A stretch of DNA of 64,000 nt from Berghia stephanieae (GCA_034508935.3 CM067448.1:44882185-44946184), one strand, 5' to 3'; positions 45,315 through 58,965 are shown, counted from the stretch's first letter. Notes: generated from the letters alone by a model not told the origin. Program-made: numbers and translations.

Positions 45315-45560
45315 ACCGACTATCTAGTCTAGTGGTATGATTCTCGCCTTCGGATCGGAAGGTCCAGGGTTCGAGATCCTCTCTGAGTGGTGCATAGCCG
45401 AGTCCCTGGAAATATCTCTTTACTCTCATTCTCTCACTATACTTGGTTGTAAAATGAGTACATGGCTGTCTCTGAAAAAAAGATGTTAATAATATAGCAT
45501 AACACGTGGAATGTCTTGTCCTACGTGTTAGGCGTTGATGTTGACTATGGACCCCTTCAT
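45315..45560 (+). repeat. SINE (family 1) within tandem unit 2 (same at 46968-47200)
   Basis: A box TAGTCTAGTGGTATGA, B box GGTTCGAGATCC, then GAGTCCCTGGAAATATCTCT and TGTAAAATGAGTACATGGCT. The tail GCGCTTTGAGC appears only after unit 3 (47815-47875), so the SINE is split by the AAAC-tail repeat that follows it in each unit. A headless piece is at 43440-43560. Confidence 0.75.
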
Positions 45561-46572
45561 CTGGGGGGGGTTCTTGACCTCCCATATTGGGCAGGGGGTA
45601 CATACTGTGTCTTCTATCCCCCTTTATCGTGGGGGATCTTGACTTCCCACAGTGGACATGGGGGTACATACTGTGTCTTCTATCCCCCTTTATCTGGGTG
45701 GGGTTCTTGACCTCCCATAGTGGGCAGGGGGGTACATACTGTGTCTTCTATCCCCCTTTATCTGGGTGGGGTTCTTGACCTCCCATAGTGGGCAGGGGGT
45801 ACATACTGTGTCTTCTATCCCCTTATATCTGTTTTTCCAACATGCTTTCTGTCTTTGTCTTGGAATGAGATTACTTGGTTTTGTCCTGGCCCTGGCCGAG
45901 TCCTAGCTGGAGGAAATAGTCAAATGCATAGTTATTGTTTTTGGAGATATTTTTTTTCCTTGTAAATCATCTCTCTGTTATTTTTTATTATATTTGTTAT
46001 TTTGAATTTATAATGTAAGCATTTGAGCGTATTCCTCTTTGTTGGATTTTGTGCTTGTGTCCGGATGAGACTTATATGTGGTCTCAAACTAAGTACTTTG
46101 ATAGTGTGCTCTTGGAATCTACATCTGATCCCTATTTGTTCCCACTTCCCCTATGTCTTACTTTTTCCTGGGGGCTTTAATTGTAATTCTAGAACTTTTT
46201 ACTATCGCATTTTCTTCCTTTTTACTGGTGCTGATATGACCTTAATGTGTTGCAATCGCCGTAAAACCTTAAAAAAAAAACAAAACAAAAAAAAAAAAAA
46301 AAAAAAAAACCCCAAAAAATTATTTCTTAACCAGTTAGTTAACTTACGTGCTCTGAAAACACGGCTGTTTAAAAATTGGCCACAAAAACTCGTTCATTAA
46401 ATATAGATTGATTTAAATGACCCTCATCTTGGCAAAAACTCTCAAACATGGGACTTTAAGGAAGACCTCGCGACGTCCCAGGTTTGAGAGTTTTTGCCAA
46501 GATGAGGGTGATTTAAATCGATCGATATTTGAGGGAGAAGTTATCTGACCAAATTTTTAAAATACCTACAGT

Positions 46573-46614
<42 letters not shown>

Positions 46615-46775
46615 CCAGAGTACGGTAGTAAGTTAACTGGTTAATGCTTTGTTTACCTTACAAATTTGCCACCAAATCATTGTGTTGAAATTGGTCTATA
46701 ACTGCTTTAATTACAGCTTTGCCATATTTTCATACAAACACATCATATTATTATTTTACATACAAACACCGCTGC

Positions 46776-46860
<85 letters not shown>

Positions 46861-47929
46861 TTTAATTTATTGAGGCGTAGGTCTCAGAGGGAGATAAATA
46901 AATAGAAATGTGTACTTCACAAATCAGTCTTGTTTTTATTGATTTTTAGAGTATATACACGACTATCTAGTCTAGTGGTATGATTCTCGCCTTCGGATCG
47001 GAAGGTCCAGGGTTCGAGATCCTCTCTGAGTGGTGCATAGCCGAGTCCCTTGGAAATATCTCTTTACTCTCATTCTCTCACTATACTTGGTTGTAAAATG
47101 AGTACATGGCTGTCTCTGAAAAAAAAATGTTAATAATATAGCATAACACGTGGAATGTCTTGTCCTACGTGTTAGGCGTTGATGTTGACTATGGACCCCT
47201 TTATCTGGGTGGGGTTCTTGACTTCCCATAGTGGGCAGGGGGGTACATACTGTGTCTTCTATCCCCCTTTATCTGGGTGGGGTTCCTGACCTCCCATAGT
47301 GGACAGGGGGGTACATACTGTGTCTTCTATCCCCTTATACCTGTTTTCCAACATGCTTTCTGTCTTTGTCTTGGAATGAGATTACTTGGTTTTGTCCTGG
47401 CCCTGGCCGAGTCCTAGCTGGAGGGAAATAGTCAAATGCATAGTTATTGTTTTTGGAGATATTTTTTCCTTGTAAATCATCTCTCTGTTATGTATTATTA
47501 TATTTGTTATTTTGAATTTATAATGTAAGCATTTGAGCGTATTCCTCTTTGTTGGATTTTGTGCTTGTGTCCGGATGAGACTTATAGGTGGTCTCAAACT
47601 AAGTACTTTGATAGTGTGCTCTTGGAATCTACATCTGATCCCTATTTGTTCCCAGTTCCCCTATGTCTTACTTTTTCTTGGGTGTTTTATTTGTAATTCT
47701 AGAACTTTTTACTATCCCATTTTCTTCCTTTTTACTGGCGCTGATATAACCTAAATGTGTTGCAAGCGACGTAAAACCCTTAAAAACAAAACGAAACAAA
47801 AACAAGACCCCTTTATAAAGCGCTTTGAGCAAATTTAGTGGACATTGCTCTATATCAATGCTCTAGTTTTTTAAAGAGGAAAAAATGTGTCTGTATCAGT
47901 TGTAAATATTAAGTTTCCAGAAGCCTGGC

Positions 47930-48450
47930 TGGGATCTGTTGACCTCCGCCTCCTATGGTTGACAGGGAGGTCGCTGTTGCTACCCCGATGTATCTACTTT
48001 TTCAGATTGATTTTGGTCTTTGTCTAGGACTGTGATTACTTAGTTTTGTCCATGCCGTGGCCGGAGTCCTTGAATTTGGGGAAAAGTAGTAAATTGTATA
48101 ATGTTAGTTTTGGAAGATTATTTTTTTTATCCTTGTAAATCATCTCTCTGCTGTTTACTTTTTTTTTCATTTATTAATTTTGGATGTATTATGTAACATT
48201 TGAGTGTATTCCTCTTAGTGGGATTCTGTGATTGGGTCTGAATGAGACTTTTAGTTGATTTCAAACTAAGTTCACTCATGCTATTGGAATCTACATATGT
48301 ACCCTATTTGAACCAATCTCCTTTGTCTTACTTTTTCTTGAGCACATTAAATTGTAAATCTAGAATTTTTGACTATCCTATATTCTTTCTTTTTCCTGGC
48401 GCTGATATGAGCAAAATGTGTCATAAACACCCTAAAATTCCTAAAAACAA
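47930..48450 (+). repeat. AAAC-tail repeat, diverged copy
   Basis: CCTCCTATGGTTGACAGGGA, GTCTTTGTCTAGGACTGTGA, TTTGAGTGTATTCCTCTTAG, TTTCCTGGCGCTGATATGAG, ending CCTAAAAACAAGCAAG. More diverged than the tandem copies, so an independent, older insertion. Confidence 0.75.
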
Positions 48451-48499
48451 GCAAGTTTATAGAAACTGCTAAAATTATTTAAGTTGAATAGTATAGAGC

Positions 48500-49000
48500 T
48501 TTAAAACAAAACAAAACAAACAAACAAACAGAAATATGATAGAACATCACAAATAAAGAAGAAAAGCACCAACAATAACTTTAAAAAAAAAAAACAAAAC
48601 AACAAAAACAAAACGCCAAACAAACAAAAAATACGTAATGAGAACAAAATACTTCCTTGTCAAACAGAGTACACTCCATTATAATAATTCAAGTCTAAAA
48701 TACGAGTAAATTTGTCACCGCAGATAAAACTTTTTTTTATGATATAATTTTACCCAATTCCGTTGTCTTCCATTTTTTTGAAACTCAGAAACGACATAAA
48801 CGTGTAAAGCGCAATTTGAAAAGCAAAACAAAAAACAAAACAAACAACAAAAAGCAACAAAACAAGCAAACAAAAAAAAAAAAAAAAGTAAAAAGAACAC
48901 ACATTTAAATTTTTAAAAAATAAAACAAAAAACAAAAACAAAACAAAACAAAGCCAAAAAAGAAAAGAAAAAAAAAAAGACGAAACAAGACAAAAACAAT
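48500..49000. repeat. A-rich (AAAC)n low-complexity region
   Basis: Several hundred bp of AAAC, AAAAC and poly-A with short single-copy breaks (48650-48790). No gene is seen. Phe-rich ORFs on the - strand are artefacts. Confidence 0.85.
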
Positions 49001-49815
49001 CATACTATCTCGGTGGTTACCTATTTTTATCGTGTAATTGTCGAAGGAAACGAGTCAAACACAACAAAAGTTGAGTCAAGAGTACCGCAAGGCTGTGTTC
49101 CCGGGCCACTTCTCTTTCTCATTGACATCAATGACGTGCCAGAAGAACTATATCCGGGATCCACGTTGAAATTGTTCGCAGATGACTGTCTCTTGTACAG
49201 AGAAATAAAAAAAACGGGGACGATACTGCATACTACATCTAAATCTAAATAAATTGCAGTGCTGTGAGGCAAGATGGAAAATGAATTCCACTCCAAAAAG
49301 TGTCCATGTCCTCAGGGTGTCGAACAAAAAGAAAAACATAATCAACTCCCACTATGAAATCCACAACGAAGCCGTACAATATGAGGAGAATGTAAAGTAC
49401 CTCGGCGTGACCCTGGATAGTAATATGAAGTGAAAGAAGCATATTGCCAACACAGCTACTAAGGCAAATAGAACCATGGCCTTCCTCAACAGACAAATCC
49501 GCCACTGCCACCAATCTGTGAAAAAGAAATGCTATGAAGCATGTGTCAGGCCCATACTGGAAAACAGTAGTAGAGTGTGAGACCCACACTCCTCGTATTC
49601 CACAAAGCACATAACAGAAAACTCGAAATTCCAATTAGCCATTTGAATCGGAACAACAACAAAACAAGAAACCCCTGTTACTGGAAAAACGGCCATACAA
49701 ACTTCAACCTGAAGCTTTGGTCTGAATGGAAGAAAATGATTAAAAGGGAACTGACTCTTCTTAAACTCATGTACAATGAAACTATTATTGATTCGCCTCC
49801 CTTTGACCATCAATA
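49000..49815 (+). mobile_element. 5'-truncated LINE reverse transcriptase with FADD, tail (AAT)n
   Basis: Reads VESRVPQGCVPGPLLFLIDI, NDVPEEL and LKLFADDCLLYREI (motifs B and C), then in shifted frames NVKYLGVTLDSN and SVKKKCYEACVRPILENSS. This is a Jockey/I-type order of motifs. Several stops and shifts break it. The 3' end leads straight into the (AAT)n array at 49812. Confidence 0.8.
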
Positions 49816-49821
49816 ATAATA

Positions 49822-49855
<34 letters not shown>

Positions 49856-49979
49856 TATAATAATATAATAATAATAATAATAATATAATAATAAATAATA
49901 ATAATAATAATAATAATAATTATAATAGATAATAATAAAACAATAATAATAAATTAATAAAATAATAATAATAATAATA

Positions 49980-50078
<99 letters not shown>

Positions 50079-50112
50079 TAATAATAATAATAATAATATA
50101 TAATAATAATAA
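49812..50112. repeat. (AAT)n microsatellite
   Basis: About 300 bp of AAT with TAAT slips, growing from the LINE 3' end. Confidence 0.95.
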
Positions 50113-50213
50113 TATACTTTATTCATCCAAAAAATGGAAATTCGTTTACAGACGTGGCATGCATAAAAATGTATAAACACAAAGTTGAGAATTTATGGCG
50201 ACAATGTATACAT

Positions 50214-50216
50214 AAT

Positions 50217-50297
<81 letters not shown>
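50214..50297. repeat. (TA)n microsatellite
   Basis: More than 80 bp of alternating TA. Confidence 0.95.
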
Positions 50298-50301
<4 letters not shown>

Positions 50302-50394
50302 ATGCACAAAAATGTAAAAATATTCAACCAAGAACAAATAGCAACACTTTATATATTAATTTGATAAATTTTCGTTAGTATTTTTTACGATCCC

Positions 50395-50790
50395 AGACTT
50401 CAGGCAGCCCCCACCGCTGTATTATTTCAACACTTCTGTATGGATCTGGATGCTGGAGAATGACAGAGAGCGACATGAACAAGATGTCTGCATTTCATAC
50501 AACGTGCCTCAGGAGGATCATGAACATTTTCTGGCCCGATTGAATTAAAAATGAAAGACTGCTAGATCAACGTTGAATGGAAGACACGATGAAGGACATC
50601 ATCATGAGAAGAAGGTGGAGATGGATAGGACATGTTATGACAAAAGAGGAGGGAACATCAGCAAAACGGTAATACACTGGACACCCGAAGGAAAGAGAAG
50701 AAGGGCAACCGGAGGGGGGGGGGGGTGGGAGACATGGACTCCCTGAAGATTATGGCCATGGACAGCAGACACGCAATTACCATGAACATT
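50395..50790 (+). mobile_element. Decayed LINE C-terminal remnant
   Basis: Pieces read LLYGSGCWRMTESDMNKMSA, FHTTCLRRIMNIFWPD and RWRWIGHVM, the YG.E.W ... FWP.. GH.. order of RTE-like C-termini (compare 34204-34653). Broken by stops and a G-run near 50720. Confidence 0.6.
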
Positions 50791-51088
50791 CATAGAATTA
50801 CGAATTTTGTCTCCATTTCAGAATTTCATGAGCATTTTTAAGCATTAAATCTTATTGAAAATGAAGGTTGATGAGAGAGTTCATAAGTTGATGGCTTTTG
50901 AAGTGTTAAATCATCAGTTTGAGGGTAAATTGTTGATCTATAAAATTAACTTTAGGGACTTCTACTTTTATCTCCTAAAACTACGAATTCTTAAATGTTT
51001 AAGTAGGCAGATCTGGGACGAGGAAATGGAAGTTCTTCGTTGCCGCCCGTAAGTCAGCAGGCATAATGGGCAGTAAGTAAGAAGTAAG

Positions 51089-51293
51089 TATAGATAGTTC
51101 GAAGATGACGTCACTCAGGTCTTTGTTATTGTTTTTTTGCCATCCGCGTTTATGAGTAATGTTCACTGAACTGTATTCACTCAACTATAAACGTTCATGG
51201 ATACACACAGTTTTGTGTGTTGGTCCGTTATACTTCCGGATGGCAATGTTATGAGCTTCTTAGCCAAGCACATACTATCTATACATTATTTTG
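51089..51293 (-). mobile_element. CRE-bearing MITE, single copy
   Basis: Starts TATAGATAGTTCGAAGATGA and ends AGCACATACTATCTATAC. It carries TGACGTCA at 51106, the internal GCCATCCGCG and the opposite CCGGATGGC. Same family as the cluster at 58966-62944. Confidence 0.85.
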
Positions 51294-51364
51294 TTCAGCA
51301 AAACGCTCTGTGCAAAAACATCATTAAGCTCTTATAACTATAACAAAAATATTCTTCAAGTTTT

Positions 51365-51988
51365 GTGATGTGCAAAAGAAAAATAAATGATAAAAAATGT
51401 TGGTTGTATCGCAACGAAAGATTGTCTTCAGGAACTCAACTGAGACTGTTTGCTGAAGGCAGCCTTGTGTACAGGGCAATAAGGCAGAAGGAAGACTCAG
51501 ACATTCGTCAGCGTGGCCTTGATAATCAACAGTTAGGGGAAAATGACAATTTCATGGAATTCCATCCACAAAAATGCCAAGGCCTGAAAATTACCAACAA
51601 AAGGAAGATATAATATTATCATCAAAATATACTACAATACACAACATCACACTAGAAGAAGTCACCAAAGCAAAATATCTCGGAGTAACGATAAAAATCG
51701 GAGTAACGATAAATAATCGGAGTAAGTAACGATAAATAGTCGGAGTAACGATAAACAATCGGTGTAACGATAAACAATCGGAGTAACGATAAAATAATCG
51801 GAGTAACGATAAATAATCGAGGTAACGATAAACAATCGGAGTAAACGATAAACAATCGGATGAGTAACGATAAACAATCGGAGATCGGAGTAATAACAGA
51901 AGATAAAAAATCGGCCTTACCTGGAATGACCACATTGTAAACATATAAAACTCCACCCTGACATTCTTCAGAAGAAATCTCTTCGACT

Positions 51989-52025
<37 letters not shown>

Positions 52026-52400
52026 AAAAAAACAAAACAAAAATATAAAAGAGAAATGCTATAAAGCTTATGTTAGACCAACACTTGAGTATGGAAGTAA
52101 GGTATGGGATCCCCTATCACTCTTCCAAAATAAAGGAAATAGAATCCACCCGTCAAAGAGCTATAAACAAAGTCCTAGAAACAAATCAAAACCATATATA
52201 TGACACGCATTTGGAACCATTGAAGGAAATGGGAGAGATGAATGAACTAAATGTATTTTACAAAGATTAGCAACACCAGGTTAGGTTGCAATTACAGGGC
52301 CCCCAACCGAACAAGAGGAAACCTGGCAAATTTATGTTGCCACAATCTAGAGTGGACTACCATCTTCACTCATTTCTGTCCTTATAGTACGAAGAAATTT
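51365..52400 (+). mobile_element. Decayed LINE remnant interrupted by a minisatellite
   Basis: Reads LRLFAEGSLVYRAIRQ (a changed FADDSL.YR), FHPQKCQGLKI, TKAKYLGVTI, then after the minisatellite KEKCYKAYVRPTLEYGSKVW. Same order of motifs as 49000-49815. Old: several stops and shifts, and poly-A near 52000. Confidence 0.7.
51676..51900 (+). repeat. Minisatellite of about 17 bp derived from the LINE coding sequence
   Basis: The unit AATCGGAGTAACGATAA is repeated about 12 times with small length changes. It starts at the LINE codons for YLGVTI (TATCTCGGAGTAACGATAA), so the array was seeded by that sequence. Confidence 0.85.
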
Positions 52401-52402
52401 CA

Positions 52403-52486
52403 GATTGAAGAAGAAGAAGAAGAAGAAGAAGAAGAAGAAGAAGAAGAAGAAGAAGAAGAAGAAGAAGAAGAAGAAGAAGAAGAAGA
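52403..52486. repeat. (GAA)n microsatellite
   Basis: About 28 pure GAA units. (ATT)n follows at 52650-52750. Confidence 0.95.
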
Positions 52487-52859
52487 TTATATTCCTATAG
52501 TCGTGAGGAGAGAGCTTACCGTCTAGTGGCAGTAATGTTTGGTAAAGCAGTTGCCTCAACTCAGCAACATGTCCCGGTCATCTCCATCTGGAGCGCCTAG
52601 AGCTCATATTGCATAAGATACCGACACTATATAGTGTGCAGTATTATTACATAATTATTATTATTATTATTATATTATTATTATTATTATTATATTATTA
52701 TTATTATTATTATTATATTATTATTATTATATTATTATTATTATTATTTAAAATATATATAGATAGAGATAAGAAGAGAGACAGAAGAAGAGATGAAGCA
52801 GGTTACAATCGAGAGCATTCTGGTCTAGTGATGCATCATGTTTGTAAAGCAGTTGCGTC

Positions 52860-53340
52860 CAACTGAACCACAAATGTGCCGCATAATGAATGTATAGCCT
52901 AAAATGCAGTCGTGAATTGCCATTGTGTTTACATAGAACGCGAAAACTCCATCGGTGGGCTTCATTAGATACATAACACCTAATCATCATGTATAATTGT
53001 CAAACCTGCCTAATACCTGAATAAGCAACTTGAAGTCCGTAGCAAATTTGTTTTTTCTTCGCAATTTCATTACACTGTGGGTGGCCCTTTTCCCCGATAT
53101 TCATTACTTAAATGACAGAAACACGACAATGGAGTATTGAAGCAATCACTGAAGTAAGGGCAGTCACCGAGAGTGACCGTAGACGTCACTTGGCATTTCG
53201 AGTTTTATCCTTTGTGGATTGGGAAACTGTGGATGGAAGACAATGGGCAGCGATGATTGGTCAAAATTAGAAGTCAATGGATTAGTCTCGCTTGTCTCAT
53301 TTGTCTAATTAGAATAAAAGGATAATGAGATTGTGGAGGA
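52860..53340. other. Non-repetitive stretch
   Basis: No ORF, SINE or LINE is recognised here. Confidence 0.4.
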
Positions 53341-53354
53341 AAAATGTAAAATTA

Positions 53355-54235
53355 TATGGAGGGGGGGGGGGGGGGGAAGGGGGGAGGGGGGGGGGAAGAG
53401 GAGGGAGCTTAGTGGGACATGATGGTCTTGAGGAGTTAATAGAGGAGGAGGAGGAAGAGGAGCAGCAGGAGGAGGAGGAGATGAGAAGGAGGAGGAGAGG
53501 AGAGGAGGAGGATGACGAGAAGGTGGAGGGGAGGAAGAGAAGAGGAGAAGGAAGAGGAGTAGGACAAGAAGGAGGAGGAGGAAAAAGAGGGGGAGGAGGA
53601 GGAGGAGGAGAGGAAGATGTTTGTCTCATACATCTGATTAGAATGAACGGATAAAGAGATTTCTTAGGGAAAACTTAAGATTGAATGGATTGAGGCTGGT
53701 GGGTGGGTGAGAGGAGGGAGCGGGGTATACCATGATGGTCATGAGGAGTCGATGGAGAAGGAGGAAGAATAGGAGAAGGGAAGGAAGAGGAGGAGTAATA
53801 GGAGAAGGAGAAGGAGGACGAGAAGGAGGGTGAGGGGAGGAGGAGAAGGAGGGTAAGAAGGAGGGAATAAAAGAGGAGTAGGACAAGGAGGAGGAGGAGG
53901 AGGAGAGGAGGAGGAGGGGGGGGGGGAGGAGGAGGAAGGGAGATGTTTGTCACATACATCTGATTAGAATGAAAAGATATAAAGATGAGAAGAAGAAGGA
54001 GGAGGAGGAAGAGGAGGAGGAAGAAAGATGGAAAGAAAGAGGTGGAGGAGGGGATATAGAAGAGGAAAAGGACGAGGAGGAGGAGGAGGAGGAGGAGGAG
54101 GAGGAGGGGAGGAGGACGGCGAGATGAGGGTAGGGACTGGGGAGGAAGAGGAGGCGGAGAGGAGGGAGAGGAGGAGGAGGAGGAGAAGAGGAGGAGAAGT
54201 AGAAGAAGGAGGAAGAGGAGGAAGAGGAGGATCTA
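53355..54235. repeat. Purine-rich GGA/GAA region
   Basis: Nearly all G and A on the + strand, with three short breaks around TTTGTCTCATACATCTGATT (53620, 53945), which recur because the array has larger repeat units. The Pro-rich, Ser-rich and Glu/Arg-rich ORFs are artefacts. Confidence 0.9.
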
Positions 54236-54257
54236 TCTGTCTATCTGTCTGTACACA

Positions 54258-54314
<57 letters not shown>

Positions 54315-54360
54315 ATCATCTATCTATCTATCTCCATCTATATATCTACCTATCTCTCTC
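54236..54360. repeat. (TATC)n microsatellite
   Basis: About 25 tetranucleotide units. Confidence 0.95.
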
Positions 54361-54430
54361 CCCAATTCCCAAGTTCTTATAACGATTACTAACACCACAA
54401 CTAGCGCTCTCAATCCTTTGACCCTTCACC

Positions 54431-54477
<47 letters not shown>

Positions 54478-54489
54478 ACCCCCCCCCCA
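54431..54489 (+). repeat. Poly-C tract of about 57 bp
   Basis: An almost pure C run, broken by one A. Its true length is doubtful in any assembly. The stretch 54500-55130 after it shows nothing recognisable. A poly-G run is at 55136-55152. Confidence 0.85.
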
Positions 54490-55380
54490 CTCACCCAGTG
54501 CTGCCTATGCCCACCTACCCACCAACCATGCACCGTTGACCTCTCAAGACAAACAAAAAAAATCTGACCATCAATACACGTCACAAAATCAATTTCCTTC
54601 TACTTGTAACTGTGTGTGCCTTGATAATGAACTTGTTATCCAGCCAAACACTTGGAAATCGACAGCCATCACATAAAAACACCACAAGCGACCCACACGA
54701 CGGTCCAAATACAAACCGAAAGACAGCAGAAATGATTACAAACCCGTCATTTTTCAGTTTCGTTGACAATGGCGACCAACCAAGTAAATTACCCGCCTAT
54801 AAATTAACCCTAAACACGACAACGACCGCCACCATCGACTGAAGAATGATTATCTTCGGGGAAAATACGAAGATTACCGAGCACAGACGAAGTTGTCGGT
54901 TCTAATGAGATCCTGTTAATTGATTGGTTTATTTTTGCCGCAGTGATTGGCAGTCGAAGATGAATAGAGTTACAAGGATTTTTCACTACTATGTGATTGT
55001 ATCTCTTTGAGGTTGAAAAATTAAAAAGAAAAATTAATGTTTTTTTTTTCTTTTCTCGGCTTCAATTTATTAATCAGATAGGATGTGTACAATAAAGAGA
55101 AGATTATATTATGGGGAAGGAGGACGGGGGACGAGGGGGGGGGGGGGGGGGGGTCAGTTGATTTATTAATGAGAAAAGCGGAGATTCCAAATGGAGTGAA
55201 ATAATATACCAACTAGAAAGGGTTTCGACTTCTGACATTCCCTCGTCCAATGGTAAAGACCAACTTCATTCTTTTTTACCCCCAATTGCGTTTCACTCAT
55301 GGATGGAGCAACCTCCATCACTGCTGACATCGAGTGTTTGTGCTATATGGAGTGTGACCTTGGAAAATGCAGGACTGCAG

Positions 55381-55826
55381 AGTTTTTTTTTTTTTTTTTT
55401 TTTTTTAGATGATATATTTAAAAAAAAACTTTTTGGATCATCGACATTGACAGTAATAAATTTTCAGTCTGTCAGAGAAGAAGAAAAGAAGAAGAAGGAG
55501 GAGCAGAGGGGAGGAGGAGGAGGAGGAGAAGAAGAAGAAAGAAGAAGAAGAAGAAGAAGAAGAAGAAGAAGAAGAAGAGAAGAAGAAGAAGAAGAAGAAG
55601 AAGAAGAAGAAAGAAGAAGAAGAAGAAGAAGAAGAAGAAGAAGAAGAAGAAGAAGAAGAAAGAAAAGAAGAAGAAGAGAAGAAGAAGAAAGAAGAAGAAG
55701 AATGAGAAGAAGAAGAAGAGGAGAGGAGAAGGAGGAGGAAGAGAGAGGAAGGAAGAAGAAGAAGAGAGAAGGAAGAAGAAGAAGAGAAGAAGAGAAGAAG
55801 AAGAAGAAGAGAAGAAGAAGAGAGAA

Positions 55827-55859
<33 letters not shown>

Positions 55860-56155
55860 AAGGAAGAGAGAGAAGGAGAAGAGGAGAGAAGAAGGAGAAG
55901 AGAGAGAGAAGAAGAAGAGAGAAGAAGAGAGAGAAGAGAAAAGAGAGAGAAGAAGAAGAGAAGAAGGAAGGAAGAGAAGAAGAAGAGAAGAAGAGAAGGA
56001 GGAGAAGGGAGGAGGAGGAGGAGTCAAGGGGAGGAGGATGAAGAGAGAAGAGAGAGAAGAAGAAGAAAGAAAGAAGAAGAAGAAGAGAAGAAGAAGAAGA
56101 AGAAGAAGAAGAAGAAGAAGAAGAAGAAGAAGAAGAAGATATGAAGAAGATAGAA
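55381..56155. repeat. Poly-T then (GAA)n / AGAGAA purine array
   Basis: Poly-T at 55381-55406, then about 680 bp of GAA with AGA, GGA and GAGA variants at 55477-56155. Long Arg/Glu/Lys and Ser/Leu/Phe ORFs (up to 285 codons) lie here and are artefacts. Confidence 0.95.
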
Positions 56156-56230
56156 AGTAGATTAGATAGAAGAATAAGAAGATGAAGAGATAATGAAGAT
56201 AAGAAGAAGAACAAGTATAAATAGATAAGA

Positions 56231-56624
<394 letters not shown>

Positions 56625-56825
56625 ATGAGCAGATTTTTTGTGTCGAAATATTCGATTCGGAAAATGACGTTTGATAAGGCCTAATTAAATTGATAACATA
56701 AATAAATAGATAAATAGATGAACTAATAGAAAAATAAATTAATAAGTAAATATATATATTTAATATATATATTTTATATATATAGATAATTTTTTTGTAT
56801 ATTATATATATTTAATTATCCCTAC

Positions 56826-57045
56826 TCCCTTTATCCATGCTCAAGGAGAAATTTGTCTTTCGGGTATATTTGAATCCAAAGGAAGATTTGAATAACGCAG
56901 GCGTCATCCGCAGTACATCGCCGCGAAGTGAGCACGGACGAGGTGACTTGCTTAAGACCACACGCGCGGCTCGGAGTCGAACTCGGTACCTCTCAGGTGC
57001 GAATCAAAAGACACGCCGCTGTACCACTCTGCCTCGACTTGAAGA
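56826..57045 (-). repeat. tRNA-derived SINE (family 3)
   Basis: On the - strand the head reads GAGGCAGAGTGGTACAGCGG (A box) and GAGGTACCGAGTTCGACTCC (B box). The element ends at the sequence complementary to CTTTATCCATGCTCAAGGAG. A second copy is at 63172-63392. Confidence 0.8.
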
Positions 57046-57102
57046 GGAAGTAAAGAAATAAATAGATGTATAGAAAGTAAATGAATGGATGATAAATAAA
57101 TA

Positions 57103-57332
57103 TGTGACCCCTCGCTTCAAAACGGTATTATCTTGGCAGGAATAAGGTGCTGAAAATTAAATTTATAGCCAGAAATATTAAACTTGGGTTGAGTTTGCAT
57201 GTTTTATAAAGAAGAATGAATATCATATCATGCTAAATAGAAATCATTCAAATTTTGACCAGTTTAATTTTAATTTGACTTATTACATCTGGTTCATTCC
57301 GACATTATACCGTTTTGACATGCTGGGTCACA
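57103..57332. mobile_element. 230-bp MITE with TA target duplication
   Basis: The ends are TGTGACCC and GGGTCACA, flanked by TA on both sides. The inverted repeat continues with TCAAAACGGTATTAT on the left and its near-complement (ACATTATACCGTTTTGACA) on the right. TA duplication and these ends fit a Tc1/mariner-type MITE. It has no ORF. Confidence 0.75.
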
Positions 57333-57339
57333 TATAAGG

Positions 57340-57780
57340 ATGAATAAATAAATGAATGAATGAATAAATCCTATTCATTCATAATAAAAACCTGCATTGA
57401 TGAAAGGACTTGACACAGAATTAGATCCCCGATCAAGAGTAGGCCTATGTTACATTTACAAAACCTCAGTTCCTCCCTGATGAGAGTGACAAGAAAGGGA
57501 ATTATCTGTAATGGAACCGAGTCTGGAACCCTCCTATCATCAGACGGGCCACAACTTTCATGGGCGCTGACAGGTGGATGTACGGGCTAAAATGGTTAAC
57601 GACGACTTGTAACGAAGGCTACGATTTATCGCCATTGGGTTTACGATCTTGGTACCGCGGAGTTGTCGTTCTTGCTTATCGGAACACTCGCTTATTTCCC
57701 TTTGACTCGGTGTTGGGTAATGTATTTCCCTTCCTTCATGTTAATTCTCTGTGATCTCTCTCAGTTATTTCACCTTAGTC
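57340..57780. other. Non-repetitive stretch
   Basis: No gene or element is recognised. The CT array starts at the right edge. Confidence 0.4.
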
Positions 57781-58870
<1,090 letters not shown>

Positions 58871-58965
58871 TCTTTTTTTTTTTATCTATTTATTTCTCTA
58901 TCCATCTATCTTGTTTTGCTCATAACTAGGCTAATTTCTTGAAGCTGGTATCAGTGTCTGCCTGG

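Larger units (their letters stand above)
42960..47810 (+). repeat. Compound unit of about 1.65 kb in three tandem copies
   Basis: Each unit contains, in order, the AAAC-tail repeat, a poly-A stretch, a 115-bp hairpin element (43300-43412, 44760-44872, 46418-46530), a (TG)n run (44919-44957, 46577-46611), a (TA)n run (45131-45215, 46778-46856), a family 1 SINE head (45315, 46968), a 69-bp VNTR, and the next AAAC-tail repeat. The hairpin spacing of units 2 and 3 is about 1,658 bp and they are nearly identical. Unit 1 lacks the TG/TA part and carries a family 5 retroposon. Confidence 0.9.

Noticed and set aside
55303-56214. ORFs of 187 to 285 codons on both strands
   Set aside because: They translate pure GAA/AGA repeats (Arg/Glu/Lys or Ser/Leu/Phe). 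Any trinucleotide array without a stop in frame gives this. The same applies to ORFs at 14657, 30000, 36433, 53309, 54028 and 57663-58925.
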